NCBI GenBank assembly: GCA_043797305.1
Contig: JAZDPW010000030.1
Span: 1 to 19,225 of the forward strand
Length of the DNA: 19,225 nt
Direction of reading: 5' to 3'
Source of the DNA: CAZGHF01 sp043797305
GTDB taxonomy: Bacteria > Patescibacteriota > Minisyncoccia > UBA6257 > GWB1-50-10
The notes beneath the pieces are model-generated. The model saw nothing but the letters and a program-made list of their open reading frames with translations, ran no database searches and was not told the origin of the DNA. The translations under genes were made by a program, and so were the position numbers. Positions 13,657 to 19,225 of the stretch are shown in pieces (the first letter of the stretch is position 1; every line of letters begins with the position of its first letter).

Positions 13657-14757
13657 ATGACCAAAAAAAGAATATTGCTTACCGGCGGCGGGAGCGGGGG
13701 ACACGTTGTTCCGCTCGTTGCCGTTGCCGAGGAATTGAAGCGCCTGGCCGGCGACCGGATTAAAATTTTCTACATTGGTCCCAGGGAAAAACTGAACGAG
13801 GAATTCGAGAACCGGGAAATAAAAGTTTACAGAATTGCCGGCGCCAAATGGCGGCGTTATTTCGACCCGCGGAACTTGATCGACATACCGAAGTTTTTCA
13901 TAAGTTTTTTTCAGGCGCTTTTCAGGATTTATTTCATCATGCCGGATGTCGTTTTTTCCAAAGGCGGAACGGGCGCCTTGCCGGTAGTGCTCGCCGCCCG
14001 GTTTTATTTTATTCCGGTTATGATCCACGATTCCGATTCCGTCCCCGGACTCGTAAGCAGAATTTCGTCCCGTTTCGCCAAGAAAATTTTCATCTCTTTT
14101 AAGACGGCGGCGAGTTATTTTCCGAAAAAAGAAGTGGAACTTGTCGGGAACCCCATTCGGACCGAGATTATTGTTAATCGGCCGCCTAATACGGAAGTGG
14201 CGAAAACCAGAATTCGGCTGAAGCCGGAAGAACCGCTCGTCGTTTTCCTGGGCGGCTCGCAGGGCGCGGCGGCGATTAACGACTTCGTTTTCAACAATTT
14301 CGAAAAACTGGTTTCTTTTGCCCAAATTTTCCATCAAGTCGGAACGACGAGTTTGAACGAAGCCGAACGTCTTCAGAATCTGAATGAGCGTTACCGTTAT
14401 GGCGGATTCATTGATGCCGAGCAAATGAAAGCCGTTCTTGCCGCTGCCGACGTTGTTGTTTCCCGAGCCGGTTCGGCGGCTATTTTCGAAATCGCTTCGT
14501 TCGGCAAGCCGGCCATCCTGATTCCATTGCCGGAAGGGGCGGGCAATCACCAGAAAATTAACGCTTACGAGTACGAGCGGAGCGGGGCGGCGATTGTAAT
14601 CGAACAGAGCAACTTGAGTTTGGGAATTATAAAGCTTGAGATTGAAAAAATCCTGAATAATCCGGCGGTGAGAGAAAATATGTCCCAAGCCGCCCGGGGT
14701 TTTTCGAAGCCCGAAGCGGCGGAGGTTATCGCCAAAAGAATACTGGAATTTACCTGA
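13657..14757 (+). CDS. murG: UDP-GlcNAc:lipid I N-acetylglucosaminyltransferase
   Basis: This peripheral inner-membrane GT-B enzyme adds GlcNAc to lipid I to form lipid II, the substrate of FtsW. The 366-aa product shows TGGGSGGHVVPLVAVAEEL (9-27, with H16 of the acceptor-side glycine loop), FSKGGTGALPVVLAA, the HDSDSVPGLVSR variant of the usual HEQNxxPGxxN segment, ELVGNPIRTEI, FLGGSQGAAAIND, and the UDP-GlcNAc pocket RAGSAAIFEIASFGKPAILIP followed by NHQKINA. The start ATG at 13657 is 3 bp after ftsW and probably coupled. The stop codon lies in the -35 region of the gltX promoter. Confidence 0.95.
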   Translation: MTKKRILLTGGGSGGHVVPLVAVAEELKRLAGDRIKIFYIGPREKLNEEFENREIKVYRIAGAKWRRYFDPRNLIDIPKFFISFFQALFRIYFIMPDVVFSKGGTGALPVVLAARFYFIPVMIHDSDSVPGLVSRISSRFAKKIFISFKTAASYFPKKEVELVGNPIRTEIIVNRPPNTEVAKTRIRLKPEEPLVVFLGGSQGAAAINDFVFNNFEKLVSFAQIFHQVGTTSLNEAERLQNLNERYRYGGFIDAEQMKAVLAAADVVVSRAGSAAIFEIASFGKPAILIPLPEGAGNHQKINAYEYERSGAAIVIEQSNLSLGIIKLEIEKILNNPAVRENMSQAARGFSKPEAAEVIAKRILEFT

Positions 14758-14782
14758 CGGACGGGAAAATTCGTTGTAGAAT
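14754..14782 (+). promoter_or_regulatory. gltX promoter (CTGACG, 17 bp, TAGAAT), leaderless
   Basis: CTGACG (14754-14759, four of six match to TTGACA, including TGAC) and TAGAAT (14777-14782, five of six match to TATAAT) are separated by exactly 17 bp. The ATG at 14789 comes 6 nt after the -10, so the mRNA is predicted to be leaderless. The -35 contains the murG stop codon. Confidence 0.65.
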
Positions 14783-14788
14783 AGGGGA

Positions 14789-16195
14789 ATGGAAGCCACA
14801 CGCCCAATAAGGGTCAGATTTGCGCCCTCGCCTACGGGTCCGCTTCATCTGGGTAATGCCCGGGCGGCGCTTTTTAACTGGCTTTTTGCCAGGCACGAGG
14901 GGGGAAAATTTCTTCTTCGCATCGAAGATACCGACAAAGATCGTTCCAAAAAAGAGTTTGAAAAGGACATCATGGACGGTCTTGCCTGGCTGGGGCTTGA
15001 ACCCGACGAAAAACCGGTCCGCCAGAGCGAGCGTCTGGAAATTTATGCCGAAAGTTTGGAAAGACTCTTAAAAGAAAAGAAAGCTTATTGGTGTTTCTGC
15101 AAGCCGGAAGAATTGGAAACGGAACGACAATCGCAGTTGAGTTTGGGGTTTGCGCCGAAGTACGGCGGCCACTGCCGCAATATTTCCAGAGAAGACGCGG
15201 AAAAAAGAATAAAGAAAGGTGAAAAAGCCGTGATTCGCATCGTCATGCCCGAAAAAAGGGTTGCTTTTCACGACGTCGTGAAGGGGAAAATCGAGTTTGA
15301 TATGGCCCTTATGGGTGATGTCATCATCGCCAAGGGTTTGCGGGAGCCGCTTTATAATTTTGCCGCCTCCGTCGACGATATCCTGATGAATATCAGCCAC
15401 GTGATAAGAGGAGAAGACCATATTTCGAACACTCCCAAGCAAATCGTGATTCAGGAAGCGCTCGGATTTCCGGGACCGCAATTCGGCCACTTGCCTCTTA
15501 TTCTCGGAATCGGCCGGCAGAAACTTTCCAAGCGGAAACTGGAAACGTCGTTGAACGACTACAGGAGGGAAGGGTATCTTGCGGAAGCGATGCTTAATTT
15601 TCTCGCGCTTTTGGGTTGGCATCCCAAGGAAGACAGGGAGACGATAAACCGGGAAGACATGGTGAAAGAATTTACGCTGGAACGGGTGCAGAAAGGCGGC
15701 GCGGTTTTCAGCGAGGAAAAACTGGGTTGGTTAAACTCCCGTTATTTGAAACAACTGAAACCGGAAGAAATTATCGGAAAACTGAAACCGTTCGTGCCGG
15801 GTTCCTGGATTGCGAAAAAGAAAATGTTTCTGAAAGCGGTGGAAACCGAAAGGGATCGGATGAAAACTTTCCGGGATTTCAGAGGACTGGCGGCGTTCTT
15901 TTTCGAATTGCCGGAATACGAGGCAAAACTTTTGATTTGGAAAGAAGCGCCGGCCGAAAAAATATCGGATAACCTGAAAAAAGTGCGGGACGTAATCAAG
16001 ACTGGTAAAGGCGGCTACAACAACGAAATCCTCGCTCTCGCCGAGCGCGAGGGAAGGGGAGAGGTTTTATGGCCCCTGCGGGCGGCTTTGTCGGGTCAAA
16101 CAGCCAGCCCCGGCCCGCTAGAAATAATGGATGTATTGGGTAAAACGGAGAGTTTGAAAAGAATCAATTTGGCAATTAAGAAGCTGGAATTATGA
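14789..16195 (+). CDS. gltX: Glutamyl-tRNA synthetase
   Basis: This class I synthetase charges tRNA-Glu, and in many bacteria also tRNA-Gln for later amidation. The 468-aa product has RFAPSPTGPLHLGNARAAL (10-28, the HIGH motif as HLGN at 20-23), the FLLRIEDTDKDRS block (41-53) typical of GlxRS, the VIRGEDHISNTP segment (205-215) and KLSKR (245-249, the KMSKS motif). A zinc-like insert has C102, C104 and C129, with Asn at 131 where E. coli GluRS has His. An anticodon-binding helical domain completes the protein. Its tRNA preference cannot be read from this. ZR2 begins inside its stop codon. Confidence 0.96.
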   Translation: MEATRPIRVRFAPSPTGPLHLGNARAALFNWLFARHEGGKFLLRIEDTDKDRSKKEFEKDIMDGLAWLGLEPDEKPVRQSERLEIYAESLERLLKEKKAYWCFCKPEELETERQSQLSLGFAPKYGGHCRNISREDAEKRIKKGEKAVIRIVMPEKRVAFHDVVKGKIEFDMALMGDVIIAKGLREPLYNFAASVDDILMNISHVIRGEDHISNTPKQIVIQEALGFPGPQFGHLPLILGIGRQKLSKRKLETSLNDYRREGYLAEAMLNFLALLGWHPKEDRETINREDMVKEFTLERVQKGGAVFSEEKLGWLNSRYLKQLKPEEIIGKLKPFVPGSWIAKKKMFLKAVETERDRMKTFRDFRGLAAFFFELPEYEAKLLIWKEAPAEKISDNLKKVRDVIKTGKGGYNNEILALAEREGRGEVLWPLRAALSGQTASPGPLEIMDVLGKTESLKRINLAIKKLEL

Positions 16196-17841
16196 ATTCG
16201 GAGACGAGAAATTGTCGGAATTGTGGAAATAAGTTTGTGATAAAACCGGATGATTTCGCTTTTTACGAGAAAATTCAAATATCACCGCCAGAAATCTGTC
16301 CTGATTGTCGTTCAGAAAATCGTTTGGCTTTTTGGCCGTTCGGAAAATTTCATAAAAGAACTTGTTCTTTAACCGGCGAGAAGATTATTTCCATTTTCCC
16401 GCCTCAAACGAGATTTCCAGTCTACAAAAACACCAATTGGTATTCCGATAAATGGGAGCCGTCTTATTCGGATTACAACCAGAACCGACCATTTTTCGAC
16501 CAACTTTACGAACTTCAAAATAAATCGCCCAGACCTCATCAATTCGGTACCCAAAATCAGAATTGCGATTACTCTGATGACGTTTGGGAATCTAAGAATT
16601 GCTATCTTTGCCGATCACTGGTCGATTGCGAAAACGTTTCCTATTCTTATCGGGTTCTCCACTGCCGCGATTCTTATGATTTATTTTATTGTTATGACAT
16701 AGAACAATCCTACGATTGCGCTTATTGTTTCAAACTATTTAACGTTAAATATGCTCTTGACGTCCGGGACAGTTTTGACAGTTCTTTTCTTTACGATTGC
16801 CGAAATGTCCGCAACTGTTTCATGTGCTGGAACCTGCGGAATAAAGAATACCACATTTTAAATAAGCCCTATTCTAAAGAGGATTATCAGAAGAAATTGA
16901 AGGAGTACAACCTTGGGTCTTGGCAGTCCGTCAAAAAGTTAGAGAAAGAATTTCAAACGCTGCTTCAAAATGAAGCCATTCATCGCACAAACCATAATTT
17001 CAAAATAACGAATTCGACCGGAGATTATCTCCTTGAATGCAAGAATTGTCACTCCTGCTATTTCTATGAAACTTCGGAGAATTGCGCCTATGTTTTCCGC
17101 GGCTTGGGCAATAAAGATTCTCAGGATGGTAACGGTATTTGGAAAGCGGAATTGGTTTATGATGTTTGTCAGTTAACCGACGGCTATAAGCTTTTACATT
17201 CCAATTACTGCACCAATTGTCGCGAATCGGAATATTTGGATTTTTGCGTTGATTGCGAAAGTTGTTTCGGTTGCGTCGGTTTACAGAAGAAGAGATATTG
17301 TATTTTAAACAAACAATACTCGGAAGCGGATTACAAGAAATTGGTGGTTGAAATCAGAGAGAAGATGAAAAAAGATGGTACCTACGGCCTGTTTTTGCCT
17401 TACCGGCTGGCTACCTGCGGTTATAATCTCTCCTTAGGCGGTATTATTTACCCAAAAACAAGAGAGGAGGTTGAGAATCTTAACGGTGTTTGGGAAGAAG
17501 AGGAAAAACCAAATTTGGACGGGTTGAATATCTATCCGTTCCTGGACGATATAAAAGACGTGGGCGAAGGTATTACTGAGAAAGCTTTGGTTTGTGAAGA
17601 AACCGGGCGGGCATTTAACATTACCAAGGACGAGTTGAGGTTTTTAAAGATTCACGAAATTCCCTTGCCACGTCATTATCCGGATGTGCGGACGCGGCGG
17701 CGTTTCGGACGGCTTTTCCGTATTGCGCCCAGTGAAACTAAGTGTTATTTCTGTTCCCGGCCAGTTGTTCATTTTTATCAGCCGGAGTTAGGTTACAAAA
17801 AAATAGCTTGTACTGATTGCTACCAAAACAAGGTGGTTTAA
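16192..17841 (+). CDS. Zinc-ribbon / Cys-rich tandem-module protein ZR2
   Basis: This is a paralogue of ZR1 (549 aa) with no known function. The N-terminal ribbon is kept (C8, C11, C36, C39), but the second ribbon has decayed: only C58 remains of the four. The WYSDKW motif (83-88), PFFDQLYEL (100-108), and SKNCYLCRSLVDCENVSYSY with dense Cys/Tyr repeats to about 215 follow. The first NK block is LRNKEYHILNKPYSKEDY (215-232); the second module (about 277-365) ends in LQKKRYCILNKQYSEADY (364-381). The C-terminal ribbon has C518, C521, C540 and C543 and ends CYQNKVV. The ATG overlaps the gltX stop (ATGA). GC content is lower than in gltX. Regular CxxC spacing in the middle region suggests a beta-solenoid or metal-rich scaffold, which is inference. 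Confidence 0.85.
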   Translation: MNSETRNCRNCGNKFVIKPDDFAFYEKIQISPPEICPDCRSENRLAFWPFGKFHKRTCSLTGEKIISIFPPQTRFPVYKNTNWYSDKWEPSYSDYNQNRPFFDQLYELQNKSPRPHQFGTQNQNCDYSDDVWESKNCYLCRSLVDCENVSYSYRVLHCRDSYDLFYCYDIEQSYDCAYCFKLFNVKYALDVRDSFDSSFLYDCRNVRNCFMCWNLRNKEYHILNKPYSKEDYQKKLKEYNLGSWQSVKKLEKEFQTLLQNEAIHRTNHNFKITNSTGDYLLECKNCHSCYFYETSENCAYVFRGLGNKDSQDGNGIWKAELVYDVCQLTDGYKLLHSNYCTNCRESEYLDFCVDCESCFGCVGLQKKRYCILNKQYSEADYKKLVVEIREKMKKDGTYGLFLPYRLATCGYNLSLGGIIYPKTREEVENLNGVWEEEEKPNLDGLNIYPFLDDIKDVGEGITEKALVCEETGRAFNITKDELRFLKIHEIPLPRHYPDVRTRRRFGRLFRIAPSETKCYFCSRPVVHFYQPELGYKKIACTDCYQNKVV

Positions 17842-17845
17842 ACCC

Positions 17846-18418
17846 ATGAAAGAAACCGAAATAGAAATACAAGCCAAACTCGAGCGCAGCAAACCACTTT
17901 TGGAGTTTTTGGAAAAGGAAGCGGAATTCGTTTCGGAAAATCACCAAATAGACGAGTACTTCACGCCGCCGCACCGGGATTTTCTTGCGCCGCATCCGAT
18001 TGAGGAATGGTTCCGGCTCCGTGATTCAAACGGCAAGTTTTCGGTCAATTACAAAAAATGGCATTTTGACAAGGAAGGGAGGGGGCTTTATGCCGATGAG
18101 TACGAGACGAAAATTGAAAACATTGAAATGGCGCGGAAAATCTTGGTGAGCTTGAATTTTAAATCTATCATTGTGGTGGATAAGAATAGAAAAATCTGGA
18201 AGTACAAGGATTACGAAATAGCGATGGATTCGGTAAAAAACCTCGGTGATTTTGTGGAAATCGAATATTACGGTGATCGGCACCATGATAATCACAAAGA
18301 AATAATGGATGAAATGATAGCATTCCTCAAAAATCTGGGTTGCGGGACACTTGAGGTGAACCATGCCGGCTACCCCGCGCTTTTACTTGGTCGTTGCGAG
18401 AGAATAGATAAGATATGA
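17846..18418 (+). CDS. CYTH-domain protein (class IV adenylate cyclase / triphosphatase-like)
   Basis: The 190-aa product fits the CYTH superfamily, whose triphosphate tunnel serves adenylate cyclases (CyaB), thiamine-triphosphatases and inorganic triphosphatases. The N-terminal EIEIQAKL (5-12) corresponds to the ExExK signature, with Gln in place of the first Lys. Other tunnel residues fit: WFRLRD (55-60), YKKW (69-72), DEYETKI (84-90), the RKIWKY strand (115-120), AMDSV (126-130) and LGDFVEIE (133-140). The substrate cannot be told from sequence. It starts 4 bp after ZR2 and is sandwiched between zinc-ribbon genes. Its stop overlaps the next ATG. Confidence 0.9.
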   Translation: MKETEIEIQAKLERSKPLLEFLEKEAEFVSENHQIDEYFTPPHRDFLAPHPIEEWFRLRDSNGKFSVNYKKWHFDKEGRGLYADEYETKIENIEMARKILVSLNFKSIIVVDKNRKIWKYKDYEIAMDSVKNLGDFVEIEYYGDRHHDNHKEIMDEMIAFLKNLGCGTLEVNHAGYPALLLGRCERIDKI

Positions 18419-18603
18419 ACGCCGAAACAAGAACACATTCGCTGGATCCTTCGACCCCGAGCTCAGGACCAAGGGGCTCGGTGTCTTCGACACATTCGCC
18501 CAACTCAGTGTCTTCGACCTGCCAAAATTGTAAAAATCAGTTCATTATCGAACCGGAGCCCTTCGGTTTTCCTCAGGATTTCGCCTCAACACACCATGTC
18601 TAA
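18415..18603 (+). pseudogene. Broken zinc-ribbon remnant with an inserted repeat
   Basis: The ORF (62 aa) starts MNAETR, like the MNSETR start of ZR2, and its ATG overlaps the CYTH stop in the same ATGA style as ZR2 and gltX. A Ser/Pro/Thr-rich insert of about 28 aa follows. The family then resumes at CQNCKNQFIIEPEPFGF, and breaks off before the second CxxC, ending at 18603 inside the start of ZR3. It looks like the 5' end of a fourth family member, deleted after its first half-ribbon. It could still be translated and could couple translation into ZR3. Confidence 0.65.
18434..18519. repeat. In-frame REP-like repeat insertion in the zinc-ribbon remnant
   Basis: The segment carries repeated units: ACACATTCGC at 18434 and again near 18490, and GTGTCTTCGAC twice (from 18481 and from 18508). 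The inverted pair CCGAGC...GCTCGG and the hairpin GTGTC-TTC-GACAC (18481-18493) also lie in it. TTCGAC...GCTCAG motifs resemble interspersed palindromic repeats common in metagenomic genomes. It splits the expected MNxETR-CQNC junction. Confidence 0.55.
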
Positions 18604-19225
18604 TCTTCAAGCCGAAAAACGAATATGTCAGAACTGTAAGCGTTTATTTGAAGTTGAGGCTCAAGATTTTGATTTTTATAGGAAAATAGACGTCCCGCCA
18701 CCGACCTGGTGCCCGGAATGCCGAGCGGTGAGAAGAATGACCTGGCGGAATGAACGTACTCTCTATAAAACCCGTTGTCAGGCACCAGGACATTCTGAAG
18801 ATATGCTTTCGATTTTCGACCCGGCAGAGAGTTTCCAGGCGGTTGATTCTAAATTCTGGTGGTCGGATAAATGGAGTTCTCTCGATTACGGCAAGCAGTA
18901 TGATTTCTCGCGCCCATTTTTCACCCAGTTTCGGGAACTTCTAGAAAAGGTTCCTCTGCTTAGCCTTTTTAGTACTGATTCTGTAAACACGGAATATGCG
19001 AACCATTCTCACGAGAGCAAGAATTGTTATCTGATTTTTGCGACCGTTGATAACGAAAACGTTCTTTTTTCTCGCGCTTCCATTCACGGGCGGGATTCTT
19101 CCGATCTCCTCCGTACGGAGAAAGTCGAATCTTCTTATGAACTCGTCGATTGTGAAGAATGTTATCGTCTTTTCTGGAGTCAGGACTGTGTTGGGTGCAA
19201 TGATTCTTATTTTTTGCTGGACTGC
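18596..19225 (+). CDS. Zinc-ribbon / Cys-rich protein ZR3, 3' end cut by window edge
   Basis: The frame is open from the ATG at 18596 to the window end (210 codons, no stop). It encodes the family N-terminus: ribbon cysteines in ICQNC and WCPEC, DFDFYRKIDVPPPT between them, RRMTWRNERTLYK, then the WWSDKW motif, YDFSRPFFTQFREL, NTEYANHSHESKNCYLIF, and the beginning of the Cys-rich repeats (VDCEECYRLFWSQDC). It resembles ZR1 most in the WRNER and YDF-PFF segments. The second ribbon is partly lost (single Cys after YKTR, none at the CHQC position). The start overlaps the remnant ORF by 8 bp in another frame, with no Shine-Dalgarno sequence or clear -10. Confidence 0.85.
   Translation, partial: MSNLQAEKRICQNCKRLFEVEAQDFDFYRKIDVPPPTWCPECRAVRRMTWRNERTLYKTRCQAPGHSEDMLSIFDPAESFQAVDSKFWWSDKWSSLDYGKQYDFSRPFFTQFRELLEKVPLLSLFSTDSVNTEYANHSHESKNCYLIFATVDNENVLFSRASIHGRDSSDLLRTEKVESSYELVDCEECYRLFWSQDCVGCNDSYFLLDC

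Noticed and set aside
13639..14799. 386-aa minus-strand ORF covering all of murG
   Set aside because: It mirrors murG, is rich in Asn, Arg and Gly with no recognisable motif, and murG has full family signatures. It is a shadow of codon usage in the sense gene.
1..19225. CRISPR array, transposase, integrase or phage genes
   Set aside because: No regularly spaced repeats and no mobile-element proteins are seen on either strand; repeats here are short and irregular.

Overview
The window looks like a chromosomal fragment of a Candidate Phyla Radiation (Patescibacteria, probably Parcubacteria-like) bacterium. The reasons are indirect. Core proteins are short for their families (DnaX 366 aa, YchF 336 aa). 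Genes are packed with 1-20 bp gaps or 4-bp start/stop overlaps. Most starts lack a Shine-Dalgarno sequence and several have a -10-like hexamer 6-7 nt upstream, as in leaderless mRNAs. Three members of a cysteine-rich zinc-ribbon family that I associate with CPR genomes are present. TGA is used as an ordinary stop and the standard bacterial code fits, so the TGA=Gly lineages are unlikely. No 16S gene or other decisive marker is present, so the taxonomy is inference.

Layout. A cut tRNA-Gln(UUG) and dnaX lie on the minus strand at 1-1174. Divergent from dnaX, with only 15 bp between start codons, runs a plus-strand block: a membrane-anchored DUF4015-type putative glycosidase, a membrane-anchored PEBP-like protein, a large zinc-ribbon/Cys-repeat protein (ZR1), a 106-aa conserved-looking hypothetical and a 3-methyladenine DNA glycosylase. 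The last three overlap by 4 bp each. From 5653 to 6265 there is no large gene. That stretch holds a 38-aa putative membrane microprotein, a terminator, a 68-aa ORF with the only strong Shine-Dalgarno sequence in the window, and a second terminator. ychF follows and converges, across a perfect 44-bp palindrome, on a small minus-strand membrane protein. That gene is in turn divergent from scpA-scpB (condensin accessory subunits).

After scpB, a 133-bp segment is bounded by perfect 15-bp inverted repeats and contains further hairpins. Its right arm overlaps the start codon of a D,D-carboxypeptidase gene. That gene leads a cell-wall/division block: carboxypeptidase, mraY, an amidohydrolase-like gene, ftsW, murG. 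The amidohydrolase-like gene sits where murD usually lies and has lost key catalytic residues. gltX follows behind its own promoter, which overlaps the end of murG. Then come a second zinc-ribbon protein (ZR2, ATGA overlap with gltX), a CYTH-domain protein, a broken zinc-ribbon remnant carrying an in-frame repeat-like insertion, and a third zinc-ribbon gene (ZR3) cut by the window end.

How it fits together. The central block makes and modifies peptidoglycan (MraY makes lipid I, MurG makes lipid II, FtsW polymerises, the carboxypeptidase trims) next to chromosome segregation genes. The zinc-ribbon family is the most likely undescribed system here. Its members are large, share a fixed architecture (N-terminal CxxC...CxxC ribbon, a WxSDxW...PFF segment, two tandem Cys/Asn-rich modules each closed by an NK-x-[YV]-[ST] motif, C-terminal ribbon), are more AT-rich than their neighbours, and sit at the ends of unrelated genes through start/stop overlaps. 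I cannot assign them a function.
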